The position numbers were made by a program, and so were the translations under genes. The notes under the pieces are model-generated. The model saw only the letters and a list, made by a program, of their open reading frames with translations. It was not told the DNA's origin and did not search any database. From contig CAYJQC010000007.1 in NCBI GenBank assembly GCA_964372215.1, positions 1 to 64,000 on the forward strand: a stretch of DNA of 64,000 bases, read 5' to 3'. The stretch comes from DAIMFL01 sp964372215 (GTDB taxonomy: Bacteria; Pseudomonadota; Alphaproteobacteria; Dongiales; Dongiaceae). Shown one piece after another: positions 8,030-15,911 of this stretch (its first letter is position 1; each line of letters opens with the position of its first letter).

Positions 8030-8647
8030 TCAGGCCGCCGAGGCCTGCTTCCTGCCTGCAGCCGCCAGATTGGCGTTGGCGAACTGCCAGTTGGCCAAGT
8101 GGTCCAGGAAGCCGGTGACATAGTCCGGGCGGCGATTCTGGTAGTCGAGATAGTAGGCGTGCTCCCATACGTCGATGGTGAGCAGCGGCACCTGGCCATG
8201 CACCAGCGGCGTATCGGCGTTGGCGGTCTTCACGACCTCGAGCCTGGAGCCGGCAAGCACCAGCCAGGCCCAGCCGCTGCCGAACTGGCCGGTCGCCGCT
8301 TCGGTGAAGGCCTTGCGCAAGGCATCATAGCCACCGAACGATTCGTCTATGGCCCGCGCGACCGCACCGTTCGGCTTGCCGCCGCCCTTGGGCGCCAGGG
8401 AGTTCCAGTAGAAGCCATGGTTCCATGCCTGGGCCGCGTTGTTGAACAGCGCACCGCCGCCGGCCGCCGTGGCACGGACGATGTCCTCGAGCGCCGCCTT
8501 CTCGTGCTCGGTTCCCTTGATCAGGCCGACCGTCTTGTCGACATAGGCCCGGTGGTGCTTGTCGTGATGGAACTGCAGCGTCTGCTTCGAGACATACGGC
8601 TCGAGCGCGTCGTGGGCATAGGGCAGATCGGGAAGCGACACGGTCAT
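8030..8647 (-). CDS. sodB: Superoxide dismutase, Fe-type (Fe/Mn family)
   Basis: A 205-residue Fe/Mn superoxide dismutase converting superoxide to peroxide and oxygen in the cytoplasm. Metal ligands fit H27 (in LQFHHDKHH), H77 (in AAQAWNHGFYW), D159 and H163 (in DVWEHAYYLDYQ). Gln73 in AAQ.WNH is the position that favours iron over manganese, so an Fe or cambialistic enzyme is inferred. ATG 8647 is chosen because it matches the family N-terminus (LPDLPYAHDALEPYVS) and is preceded by AAGGAGAG; a longer upstream frame has no family match. It is not usually part of this housekeeping block, so it looks inserted. Confidence 0.95.
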   Translation of the reverse strand: MTVSLPDLPYAHDALEPYVSKQTLQFHHDKHHRAYVDKTVGLIKGTEHEKAALEDIVRATAAGGGALFNNAAQAWNHGFYWNSLAPKGGGKPNGAVARAIDESFGGYDALRKAFTEAATGQFGSGWAWLVLAGSRLEVVKTANADTPLVHGQVPLLTIDVWEHAYYLDYQNRRPDYVTGFLDHLANWQFANANLAAAGRKQASAA

Positions 8648-8897
8648 GGAACGACTCTCCTTCTTGCGGTAATCGCGCTGCGCTCGCTGGTGGCACAATC
8701 CGGTCGGTCACCCCGAACCCGGGGGTGTCGCCCAGAATCGGCGGCGATTTGCCGCAGCGCCGGGGGTGCGCCGCGCTCCGCTCCACACGGGAATCGGCAT
8801 CGCGGCGCAGAGATCACGGCTCAAACCAATCTTACATAGGCAGTCCGTCGGCCGGCGCAAGTTCCGTCAGGAAATGTTCACGACGGCGACGCAGCGC

Positions 8898-9341
8898 TCA
8901 AACCGTCGGGCCGCCGAGCGCCGGAAATCGCTCCTGAATCCGCCTCATCAGGCTGTCACGCACCTGCCGGTAGGCGTCGAGACGGGTCTCTCTGCTGCCT
9001 TCAACGATCGACGGGTCCATGGTGTTCCAGAACTCGACGTCGCAGGCCATTGTGCGCGTCATCTCGACCGCATGGTGCTGCGCCTCCGGCGACAGCGAGA
9101 CGATGAGATCGAACGAGCCGTCCTCGAGATCCTCGAACGATTTCGGGCGGTGCCGGGTCAGGTCGACGCCGATCTCGTCCATCACCGCGACGGCAAACGG
9201 ATCGAGCGGCCCAGGTCGCAGCCCGGCGGAATCGACGTAGATCTGCCGACCGTGCAGCCGCTTCAGGATGCCCTCCGCCATCGGCGAACGCAGCGCGTTC
9301 GCCGTGCAGCAGAACAGAACGCTTCCCGGCATGTCGCCCAT
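8898..9341 (-). CDS. Low-molecular-weight protein-tyrosine-phosphatase family protein
   Basis: A 147-residue member of the LMW phosphatase / arsenate reductase superfamily. The phosphate-binding loop is CTANALRSP near residues 12-20 (Cys-x5-Arg-Ser), and the general acid is likely the Asp of MDPS near 108. In many Alphaproteobacteria this gene lies between a UPF0262 gene and infA, as here, although DUF389 and sodB intervene. Natural substrates of this subgroup are unknown; arsenate reduction cannot be excluded. ATG 9332 (second Met) is an alternative start nine bases downstream. Confidence 0.85.
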   Translation of the reverse strand: MGDMPGSVLFCCTANALRSPMAEGILKRLHGRQIYVDSAGLRPGPLDPFAVAVMDEIGVDLTRHRPKSFEDLEDGSFDLIVSLSPEAQHHAVEMTRTMACDVEFWNTMDPSIVEGSRETRLDAYRQVRDSLMRRIQERFPALGGPTV

Positions 9342-9386
9342 ATGCCCAGATGTTCCCAGACGCCGCCCGGCCCCGTCCCGGCGGCT

Positions 9387-9502
9387 AGGGCACGATCCGA
9401 TCAGGTTGAATCAACCTGATCGGTGAATCGTGCCCTTCTTTCGATAGAGTAGAGCGTGATTCACCGATCGAACCGAGCGGGTTCGATCGGATCACGCTCT
9501 AG
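9387..9502. repeat. REPIN-like 116-base two-hairpin repeat, copy 1
   Basis: From AGGGCACGATCC to CACGCTCTAG this block matches 59377-59492 at 112 of 116 positions by eye. It contains two long imperfect hairpins: one pairs GGGCACGAT...GATCAGGTTGA with TCAACCTGATC...ATCGTGCCC, the other AGAGCGTGAT...CGATCGAACC with GGTTCGATCG...ATCACGCTCT. Each has an asymmetric GTGA or TCAC bulge facing the centre, so the element is a near mirror pair joined by TTCTTTCGATAGAGT. The right edge provides the TAG stop of the UPF0262 gene. It separates that gene from the phosphatase gene and may act as a terminator. Confidence 0.85.
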
Positions 9503-9987
9503 CTGCGTATGTGCAGCACGCAGATGAGCGTGAACAGCCGGCGCGCGGTGTTCGAATCCATCTCGATCTTGCCAGCGAGCCGCTCGCGCAGCAGTTCCGA
9601 CCCCTCGTCGTGCAGGCCGCGGCGCCCCATGTCGATCGCCTCGATCTGCGACGGCGAGGAGCGCTTGATCGCCTGGTAGTAGCTTTCGCACACCGTGAAG
9701 TAGTCCTTCACCACGCGACGGAATGGACTGAGCGAGATCATCACCTTGTCGATCGGCGACTCGTCGGGATGCCGAACGTCGATGACCAGCCGGTTCTCCT
9801 CGATCGACAGGTGCAGATTGTAGGGTCCGTCCTGATTGTCGATCAGCGCGAAGTGGTTCTCCTCGATCAGGTCGAAGATGGCCACGGCGCGCTCGTGCTC
9901 GACCTCGGGACTGCGCCGCACCACCGTTCGCTCGTCGAGCGAAACGTTGACGACGCACTGCTTGGAATTTTCGCCGGGATCCGACAT
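9499..9987 (-). CDS. UPF0262 family protein
   Basis: A 162-residue protein matching the UPF0262 family, an alphaproteobacterial group of unknown function found next to hisD. Typical stretches are ERAVAIFDLIEENHFAL near 32-48, SPFRRVVKDYFTVCESYY near 87-104 and IEAIDMGRRGLHDEGSELL near 114-132. No catalytic motif or membrane segment is visible. It begins seven bases after the hisD stop and its own stop codon lies inside the 116-base repeat, so its last residues could have been altered by insertion of that repeat. Confidence 0.88.
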   Translation of the reverse strand: MSDPGENSKQCVVNVSLDERTVVRRSPEVEHERAVAIFDLIEENHFALIDNQDGPYNLHLSIEENRLVIDVRHPDESPIDKVMISLSPFRRVVKDYFTVCESYYQAIKRSSPSQIEAIDMGRRGLHDEGSELLRERLAGKIEMDSNTARRLFTLICVLHIRS

Positions 9988-9994
9988 GGCGCGT

Positions 9995-11305
9995 TCAGGC
10001 GCCCGGGGTGCGCGGCAGGTTCAGCCGGATCGCCACCGACCGGGCGTGGGCCTCGAGACCTTCGGTGCGCGCCAGCGTGACCGCGGCCGGCCCGATGCGG
10101 TTGAGGCCGGCGGCATCGCAGGAGACGATCGAGCTGCGCTTCAGGAAATCGAGCACGCCGAGGCCGGACGAGAAGCGGGCGCTGCGCGCCGTCGGCAGCA
10201 CATGGTTGGGCCCCGCCACGTAGTCGCCGATCGCCTCGGGCGTATAGCGCCCGAGGAAGATGGCGCCGGCATGACGCACCCGGCCGGCCAGCGCCTCGGG
10301 ATCGTCGACCGCGAGCTCGAGATGCTCGGGCGCCACCCGATCGACCAGCGCGACCGCCTGATCGAGATGCTCCACCACGATGATCGCGCCGTGCGCGGTC
10401 CAGCTCTCCCGTGCGATGGCGGCGCGCGGCAGCGTGGCGAGCTGGCGCTCGACCGCCGCTGCGGTCGCGTCGGCGAAGCCGGCGTCGTCGGTCACCAGGA
10501 TCGCCTGGGCGGCGGCATCGTGCTCGCACTGGGACAGCAGGTCGGCGGCGATCCAGTCGGGGTCGTTGGCGGCGTCGGCAACCACCAGGATCTCGGACGG
10601 CCCGGCGATCATGTCGATGCCGACGACGCCGAAGACCTGGCGCTTGGCGGCGGCGACATAGGCGTTGCCGGGACCGACGATCTTGTCGACGGCGCGGATC
10701 GTCTCGGTGCCATGGGCCAGGGCGCCGATCGCCTGGGCGCCGCCGACCCGATAGATCTCGCTGACCCCGGCGATGCTGGCCGCCGCCAGCACCAGGGGAT
10801 TGAGCCTGCCGTCGGGGGTCGGCACTGTCATCACCAGGCGCTCGACGCCGGCGACGCGCGCCGGCAGCGCGTTCATCAGGACCGAGCTGGGATAGGCGGC
10901 GGTACCGCCCGGCACGTACAGCCCGGCCGCCTCAACCGCGGTCCAGCGCGCGCCGAGGCGGATGCCGCTCGCGTCGACATAGTCTTGGTCGGCCGGCAGC
11001 TGCCGACGGTGATAGTCGGTGATGCGCGCCGCGGCCAGACGCAGCGCCTCGAGGGTCGGCGCATCGCTGGCGGCGAGCGCGGCCGCAATCTCCTCCGGGC
11101 CCACGCGCAGGCGGTCGGGCGTCAGCTCCAGCCGGTCGAAGCGGCGGGTGTAGTCGATCAACGCCGCGTCGCCGCGTCGCCGCAGATCGGCGATGATGTC
11201 GGCGACGACGCGCTCCACGTCCTCCTGCAGTTCGCGTTTGGCGGCAAGCAGCGCCGTGAAATCGCGCTCGAAGCCAGCGTGCCGGATGTCGAGCCTAGCG
11301 GGCAT
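9995..11305 (-). CDS. hisD: Histidinol dehydrogenase
   Basis: HisD, 436 residues, performs the last two steps of histidine synthesis: histidinol to histidinal to histidine, using two NAD+ and a zinc ion. Visible family motifs are IVGPGNAYVAAAKR near 225-240, MIAGPSEILVVAD near 248-260, the zinc-site stretch LLSQCEHDAAAQA near 272-284 and the catalytic VAPEHLEL near 337. Length fits the family. The start lies 11 bases inside the end of hisG, so the two are translationally coupled. Confidence 0.97.
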   Translation of the reverse strand: MPARLDIRHAGFERDFTALLAAKRELQEDVERVVADIIADLRRRGDAALIDYTRRFDRLELTPDRLRVGPEEIAAALAASDAPTLEALRLAAARITDYHRRQLPADQDYVDASGIRLGARWTAVEAAGLYVPGGTAAYPSSVLMNALPARVAGVERLVMTVPTPDGRLNPLVLAAASIAGVSEIYRVGGAQAIGALAHGTETIRAVDKIVGPGNAYVAAAKRQVFGVVGIDMIAGPSEILVVADAANDPDWIAADLLSQCEHDAAAQAILVTDDAGFADATAAAVERQLATLPRAAIARESWTAHGAIIVVEHLDQAVALVDRVAPEHLELAVDDPEALAGRVRHAGAIFLGRYTPEAIGDYVAGPNHVLPTARSARFSSGLGVLDFLKRSSIVSCDAAGLNRIGPAAVTLARTEGLEAHARSVAIRLNLPRTPGA

Positions 11306-12017
11306 CCGCCGCCTCCCTGATGCGCTCGATCCAGCCGCCGATCCCCTCGGGATCGGTCTTGAGGGCGGTGCGATTGACCACGAGGCGCGAGGTCACGTCG
11401 GCGATGTGCTCGACCTCGACCAGGTTGTTCGCCTTCAGGGTCGCGCCGGTCGACACGAGATCGACGATGCGCCGGCACAGCCCGAGCTGCGGCGCCAGCT
11501 CCATCGCGCCGTTCAGCTTGATGCATTCCGCCTGGACGCCCCGGGCGGCGAAGTGCCGGCGGGTGATGCGGGGGTACTTGGTGGCGACGCGAATGTGGCT
11601 CCAGCGCGCGGGATCGTCGCCCTTGACCATCTCCGCCGGCTCGGCGACGGCGATCCGGCAGCGCCCGACCCCGAGATCGACCGGCGCATAGACTTCGGGG
11701 TAGTCGAACTCCATCAGCACGTCGGACCCGGCGACGCCAAGCTGCGCGGCGCCGAAGGCGACGAAGGTCGCCACGTCGAAGCTGCGCACCCGGATGATGC
11801 TGAGGTCCGGCGCGCCGGTGCGAAACCGCAGTGCGCGCGACTCCGGATCGTCGAACGCGGGCTCCGGCACGATCCCGGCGCGCTTCAGCAGCGGCATCAC
11901 CTCGCCGAGGATTCGGCCCTTGGGCAGCGCCAGCACGACGCCGGCGCCGGCGTCGGCGCGCGGACGCAGCGAGCCATCCGGCGGCGCCGATTCCTGTCGC
12001 CCCCGGGCACGGCTCAA
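11295..12017 (-). CDS. hisG: ATP phosphoribosyltransferase (short-form catalytic subunit)
   Basis: HisG catalyses the first step of histidine synthesis, ATP plus PRPP to phosphoribosyl-ATP. The family N-terminus LALPKGRIL and the DLGVGRCRIAVAEP and ISTGATLKANNL-like (here VSTGATLKANNLVEVEHIAD) segments are present. The protein is of the short form that normally needs HisZ, which is not in the window. No ATG fits. TTG at 12017 overlaps the upstream stop (TTGA) and gives 240 residues with a 27-residue extension; GTG at 11936 would give 213 residues starting VLALPKGR, the classical length. I prefer the coupled TTG but with low certainty. Confidence 0.88.
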   Translation of the reverse strand: MSRARGRQESAPPDGSLRPRADAGAGVVLALPKGRILGEVMPLLKRAGIVPEPAFDDPESRALRFRTGAPDLSIIRVRSFDVATFVAFGAAQLGVAGSDVLMEFDYPEVYAPVDLGVGRCRIAVAEPAEMVKGDDPARWSHIRVATKYPRITRRHFAARGVQAECIKLNGAMELAPQLGLCRRIVDLVSTGATLKANNLVEVEHIADVTSRLVVNRTALKTDPEGIGGWIERIREAADAR

Positions 12018-12508
12018 CGCTGCGGCTCCCCGCTGTCCGCCACCTCGTGATCCGGCCGCCGGCGGGTCGGCCAGCCCTCGCCGATATCCTCGAGAAAACA
12101 GGCGAAGTCGTCGATCTCGAGGCGGATCGTGGCGCCGCCGGCGAAGATCATAATCAGCCCGTCGTCGGTCTTGCGCAGGGTCAGCAGATCGAGGATCCGG
12201 CTGCGATCGCGCAGATCGACGCCCTTGGTGCGCACCGCCCGCACCCCATCGAACCAGACTCCGCAATTGGTGCGCTCATAGCTCGGCCCGCCCTCGTCGT
12301 CGAAGGCGGCGTCCCGGGCGTCCTGCGGAAGCGCCGGCGCGAACTGGCCCTGGGCCTCCCAGCGGAAGCGGTTGGCGACCATCACGAAGCGCCGGTCCTG
12401 CGGCAGGAAGGTCATGTCGCCGATTGGCACCAGCGCATCCTGCAGGCAGGCGGCGACCACCGCCAGATCGTCCTCGTCCTTGACCCGGAGCTTGAGCGGT
12501 CCCGCCAT
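12014..12508 (-). CDS. DUF2948 family protein
   Basis: A 164-residue protein of the DUF2948 family, restricted mainly to Alphaproteobacteria and of unknown function. Recognisable are LKLRVKDEDDLAVVAACLQD at the N-terminus, the DRRFVMVANRFRWE strand near 38-50 and the LDLLTLRKTDDGLIMIFAGG segment near 107-126. It lies three bases downstream of murA and overlaps the hisG start by TTGA, the conserved murA-DUF2948-hisG-hisD order. No transmembrane or signal segments. Confidence 0.88.
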   Translation of the reverse strand: MAGPLKLRVKDEDDLAVVAACLQDALVPIGDMTFLPQDRRFVMVANRFRWEAQGQFAPALPQDARDAAFDDEGGPSYERTNCGVWFDGVRAVRTKGVDLRDRSRILDLLTLRKTDDGLIMIFAGGATIRLEIDDFACFLEDIGEGWPTRRRPDHEVADSGEPQR

Positions 12509-12511
12509 CGC

Positions 12512-13798
12512 TCAGCCTGCGATCCGGTCGATGTCGGCGCCGCAGGCGGCAAGCTTCTCGACCAGGCGCTCGTAGCCGCGATCCAGATGGTAGACGCGGT
12601 TCAGCACGGTCTCGCCCTCTGCCGCCAGCCCGGCCAGGACCAGCGACACCGACGCGCGCAGATCGGTCGCCATGACCGGCGCGCCGGTCAACTTCGGCAC
12701 GCCGCGGACCATGGCGGAGGCGCCATGGACATTGATGCTGGCGCCCATGCGCGTGAGCTCCGGGACATGCATGAAGCGGTTCTCGAAGATCGTCTCGGTG
12801 ATCATCGATGCGCCGTTCGCGATGGTCATCAGCGCCATGAACTGCGCCTGGAGATCGGTCGGGAAACCCGGGAACGGCTCGGTCATCACGTCGACGCCGG
12901 TGACGCGCTCGCCGTTGGCGACCAGCTTCAGGCCGCGGGCGGTCGGCAGCACGCTTACCCCGGCCCGGACCAGGGTCTCCGCGACCGCGCCGATCAACTC
13001 GACCCGGGCGCCGACCAGTTCGAGCGCGCCGCCGGTGATCGCTGCGGCCATGGCATAGGTGCCGGTTTCGATGCGGTCGGCGACGATCGCGTGGCGTGCG
13101 GCGTGCAGCCGGTCGACGCCCTGGACGGTCAGGGTGTCGGTGCCGACGCCGTCGATCTGCGCGCCCATCGCCGTGAGGCAGTGGGCGAGATCGGTGATCT
13201 CCGGCTCGCGCGCCGCGTTCACCAGCACCGTCTCGCCGCGCGCCAGCGACGCCGCCATCAGCAGGTTCTCGGTAGCGCCGACCGAGACCACGGGAAACAC
13301 CACCTTGGCGCCGGCGAGTCCCTTGGGCGCGGTGGCGATCACGTAGCCGTCCTTGAGCTCGATCTGGGCACCGAGCTGGCCGAGCCCGCGCAGATGCAGA
13401 TCGACCGGCCGGGTGCCGATCGCGCAGCCGCCGGGCAGCGACACCTCGGCATGGCCGCAGCGCGCCAGCAGCGGGCCGAGCACGAGCACCGAGGCGCGCA
13501 TCTTGCGCACCAGGTCATAGTCGGCCCGGGTTTCGGCGATGTTCCGCGCGTCGAGCTCGAGCGCGCGTCCGCCATGGCGGTTCTTGTCGGCATCGTCCTC
13601 GAGCTTCAGCGACACCCCGAGCTGGCCCAGCAGATTGGCCATCGTGGTGATGTCCGCGAGATCAGGCAGATTGGTCAGGCATAGCTTCTCGCTGGTCAGC
13701 AGCGCGGCTGCCATCAGCGGCAGGGCCGCGTTCTTGGCGCCGCTGATGGCGATCTCGCCGGCCAACCGGCGGCCGCCGCGGATGCGGATCTTGTCCAT
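12512..13798 (-). CDS. murA: UDP-N-acetylglucosamine 1-carboxyvinyltransferase
   Basis: MurA, 428 residues, transfers enolpyruvate from PEP to UDP-GlcNAc, the first committed step of peptidoglycan synthesis. The substrate-binding ISGAKNAALPLMAAALL lies at 18-34 (K22, N23). The catalytic cysteine is C125 in LPGGCAIGTRPVDLHL, so it is the fosfomycin-sensitive Cys type. Length is standard. It heads the murA-DUF2948-hisG-hisD operon on the minus strand. Confidence 0.97.
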   Translation of the reverse strand: MDKIRIRGGRRLAGEIAISGAKNAALPLMAAALLTSEKLCLTNLPDLADITTMANLLGQLGVSLKLEDDADKNRHGGRALELDARNIAETRADYDLVRKMRASVLVLGPLLARCGHAEVSLPGGCAIGTRPVDLHLRGLGQLGAQIELKDGYVIATAPKGLAGAKVVFPVVSVGATENLLMAASLARGETVLVNAAREPEITDLAHCLTAMGAQIDGVGTDTLTVQGVDRLHAARHAIVADRIETGTYAMAAAITGGALELVGARVELIGAVAETLVRAGVSVLPTARGLKLVANGERVTGVDVMTEPFPGFPTDLQAQFMALMTIANGASMITETIFENRFMHVPELTRMGASINVHGASAMVRGVPKLTGAPVMATDLRASVSLVLAGLAAEGETVLNRVYHLDRGYERLVEKLAACGADIDRIAG

Positions 13799-13844
13799 GA
13801 GGAGTCGCCCTAGTCCTTCCTGTCCTGGCCCGGCATCGACGCCG

Positions 13845-14399
13845 CTACAGCCGCGGCAGCGTCACGCCGGTCTGGCGCATGTACTTGCCGGCCCGGTCGG
13901 CATAGGAAACCTCGCAGGCGCGATCGCCCTTGAGGAACAGGAACTGGCAGGCGCCCTCGTTGGCATAGATCTTCGCCGGCAGCGGCGTGGTGTTGGAGAA
14001 TTCCAGGGTCACATGGCCCTCCCATTCCGGCTCCAGCGGAGTCACGTTCACGATGATGCCACAGCGCGCATAGGTCGACTTGCCGAGGCAGATCACCAGC
14101 ACGTCGCGCGGCACCCGGAAATACTCGACGGTGCGGGCCAGGGCGAAGCTGTTGGGCGGGATGACGCATACATCGTTCTTGCGGTCGACGAAGCTCTGGG
14201 TCGAAAACGACTTGGGATCGACGGTCGCGCTGTCGACATTGGTGAAGATCTTGAACTCGTCGGAGACGCGGGCATCGTAGCCGTAGGAGGACAGGCCGAA
14301 CGAGATCACGCCCTCGCGCTTCTGCGACTCCACGAACGGCTCGATCATGCCGGTGGAGAGCGCCTTCTCGCGGATCCAGGTGTCGGACATGATGGGCAT
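13845..14399 (-). CDS. dcd: dCTP deaminase
   Basis: A 184-residue dCTP deaminase, which converts dCTP to dUTP as the source of dTTP precursors. Family stretches: the N-terminus DTWIREKA, SFGLSSYGYDARVSDEF near 33-49, GKSTYARCGIIVNVTPLEPEW near 110-130 and HVTLEFSNTTPLPAKIYANE near 134-153, the latter region including the catalytic glutamate. ATG 14399 (MPIMSDTWIR) is chosen by match to the family; ATG 14390 is possible. It starts 599 bases upstream of the murA start on the same strand. Confidence 0.95.
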   Translation of the reverse strand: MPIMSDTWIREKALSTGMIEPFVESQKREGVISFGLSSYGYDARVSDEFKIFTNVDSATVDPKSFSTQSFVDRKNDVCVIPPNSFALARTVEYFRVPRDVLVICLGKSTYARCGIIVNVTPLEPEWEGHVTLEFSNTTPLPAKIYANEGACQFLFLKGDRACEVSYADRAGKYMRQTGVTLPRL

Positions 14400-14575
14400 G
14401 TGGGGCGTCCTCGGACGGAAATACACCGCCGCCTCGCCGGCCGCCCGCGCGCGCCCGAACCCTGCGGCCTGTTGCAACTGCGAAGACGTTCTACTGCAAC
14501 GCCTTAGCCGTCACAAGCACGGGCTGGCGAGACACCGCCGCCATGCCGGGGCCAGCCAGTTCCAGCGGGCGCGGG

Positions 14576-14770
14576 CTAAAGGCCGCTCGGCGCCTCGTCT
14601 TCCGGACTGTCGGTTTCCGAGCCCGCACCGCCCTGATCGCGGGCCCGCTGCTGCGACTTGCGGCGCGCCAGGTTCGCGCGCAGCGCCCGCGACTGGCGCT
14701 CCTGGCGTGCCCCGGCGCGCCGTTTGCCATCCTCGCTCAGTTCCGGAAGGTCCTGCTTGCCGCGCTGCAT
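14576..14770 (-). CDS. Small basic hypothetical protein
   Basis: A 64-residue frame rich in Arg, Gln and Glu. The core RALRANLARRKSQQRAR resembles small conserved proteins with an ANL.RRK.Q.RAR motif found near housekeeping genes in many Alphaproteobacteria; that resemblance is from memory. The tail is acidic (GSETDSPEDEAPSG). It has no signal or membrane segment. The ribosome-binding site is weak (GAGAGC). Function unknown. It could also be an incidental frame in a GC-rich spacer, so confidence is moderate. Confidence 0.4.
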   Translation of the reverse strand: MQRGKQDLPELSEDGKRRAGARQERQSRALRANLARRKSQQRARDQGGAGSETDSPEDEAPSGL

Positions 14771-14911
14771 CTGGCTCTCGATCTGCTGCCGGCGGGATGG
14801 TGAGGAAAACGGCTGGCGGGGTCAACAGCCCGGCGCCGCGCGCGGTTTCCCGGAATCCATATAGTTTTAGATAAATTGTTATTAAACTATTGATATTGCT
14901 CAGTTTTTCTG

Positions 14912-14939
14912 TTGACATCCTGAGCCGTCCCGGTATCCT
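14912..14939 (+). promoter_or_regulatory. Promoter-like sequence placing the start site at the FlgC-like ATG
   Basis: A perfect TTGACA (14912-14917) is followed after 16 bases by TATCCT (14934-14939, four of six). It lies in an unusually AT-rich spacer (14860-14917). Only seven bases separate the -10 box from the ATG at 14947, so initiation at the usual distance would give a transcript with no 5' leader. No Shine-Dalgarno sequence precedes the ATG, which fits a leaderless mRNA. Confidence 0.45.
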
Positions 14940-14946
14940 GTCGCCC

Positions 14947-15309
14947 ATGGAAGCAGCTCTCAACAGTGCGCTGAGCGGCCTGCGTGCCTCGGGCAAGCGC
15001 CTTGAGGTGTCCGCGAGCAACGTCGCCAACGCCCGCAGCGAGGACTACCGGCCCGGCCGGGTGGTGCAGAGCGCCCAGGCCTCGGGCGGCACCCGGGCCG
15101 ATGCCGTTCCGGTCACCCCGGCGACGGTGCCGAGCTATGAGCCGCAGAGCCCGGCCGCCGACGCCGACGGCTTGGTGCAGCGGCCCAATGTCTCCCTGGA
15201 GGCCGAGACGGTCGAGCAGATCATCGCCCAGCGCAGCTTCGAGGCGAACCTGCGGACCGTCGAAACCGCCGATCGGATGAACAAGGCCCTGCTCGACATC
15301 CTGGCCTGA
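14947..15309 (+). CDS. FlgB/FlgC-like flagellar basal-body rod protein, orphan and short
   Basis: A 120-residue protein with the N-terminal flagellar rod motif ALSGLRASGKRLEVSASNVANA (residues 6-27) and a C-terminal rod helix ETVEQIIAQRSFEANLRTV (89-107) typical of the FlgC/FlgG family. In FlgC these ends form the coiled-coil rod core. It is shorter than usual FlgC (about 135-140) and stands alone, without other flagellar genes. An upstream in-frame ATG at 14890 would add 19 residues lying across the predicted promoter, so ATG 14947 is preferred. Whether it is a working rod subunit or a divergent paralogue is unknown. Confidence 0.8.
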   Translation: MEAALNSALSGLRASGKRLEVSASNVANARSEDYRPGRVVQSAQASGGTRADAVPVTPATVPSYEPQSPAADADGLVQRPNVSLEAETVEQIIAQRSFEANLRTVETADRMNKALLDILA

Positions 15310-15478
15310 CCCGCGTACCGCCCCGCCGGGCGGCCCGCCGCCGGGCGTCCGCTCGGATCCCGGCGTTCAGTCGTCGCCGCGCCGCGCGGTCTTCCCATAT
15401 CCGATTGAACAAGCGCCGGTCCCGTGCGTCCGCATGGGCCGCGCGCAGCGCCGCGATCAACCGGAACAGCTTCTGCAT
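15221..15478 (-). CDS. Doubtful small Arg-rich ORF
   Basis: A possible 85-residue protein beginning MQKLFRLIAALRAAHADARD, preceded by AGGGGAT at a suitable distance from ATG 15478. The first 50 residues look helical and basic; the rest is Arg/Gly-rich low-complexity sequence. It overlaps the last 89 bases of the FlgC-like gene in antisense, and such Arg-rich frames are frequent by chance at this GC content. Listed only because of the good ribosome-binding site; no family is recognised. Confidence 0.2.
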   Translation of the reverse strand: MQKLFRLIAALRAAHADARDRRLFNRIWEDRAARRRLNAGIRADARRRAARRGGTRVRPGCRAGPCSSDRRFRRSAGSPRSCAGR

Positions 15479-15755
15479 CTGCCGATCCCCTGGTGCCCGG
15501 ATCCGCCACCTTGGCGAATCACCTGCTCTGCACAACGCCCTGGAACCTAACGGGAAATTGTGACGACGGTGCGACGCTCCGGTGGCCGCACCATGGCGCG
15601 GCCCGGGTCCCGACCGGCTCCAGCTTGGCTCCGTGCAAGCCTTGGCGGCGCGCCGGTCGGTTCGTGCCACGGGCCTGATTCCATGGCGATTTCCGGTGGT
15701 CAGCGGCCTTGCACGACCGTCCGGCCCATGGCATGTTGCGCGCCTTCCGGGCGGA
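15310..15755. other. Spacer between the FlgC-like gene and tRNA-Thr
   Basis: Apart from the doubtful minus-strand frame, I see no convincing gene in this 446-base stretch. All other frames are Arg/Pro-rich shadows. The last 60 bases hold only weak promoter-like boxes for the tRNA (CTTGCA and CATGTT, 17-18 bases apart). Confidence 0.5.
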
Positions 15756-15830
15756 GCCGCCGTAGCTCAGTGGTAGAGCGCACCCTTGGTAAGGGTGAGG
15801 TCCGCAGTTCAATCCTGCGCGGCGGCACCA
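15756..15830 (+). tRNA. tRNA-Thr (anticodon GGT)
   Basis: A 75-base tRNA: acceptor stem GCCGCCG/CGGCGGC with discriminator A, D-arm AGCTCAGTGGTAGAGC, anticodon stem CACCC/GGGTG around TTGGTAA giving anticodon GGT, T-arm with AGTTCAATCC, and an encoded CCA. It reads threonine ACC and ACU codons. It stands alone between the FlgC-like gene and the end of the dehydratase operon. Confidence 0.97.
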
Positions 15831-15911
15831 GTTCTTCCGAAGAATTCAGCTCCCCCTGCCAGACGCCCTCGGGGCGCCGCGGAAATCCGCGCTGGCGGCG
15901 CCCATACCGAC

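Noticed and set aside
11831..13684. 617-residue plus-strand frame across hisG, DUF2948 and murA
   Set aside because: Shadow of murA and DUF2948; low-complexity His/Asp/Arg composition.
14491..15029. Overlapping minus-strand Arg/Ala-rich frames near the FlgC-like gene
   Set aside because: They run across the AT-rich promoter spacer and resemble no protein family; only the 64-residue frame at 14576-14770 looked protein-like.
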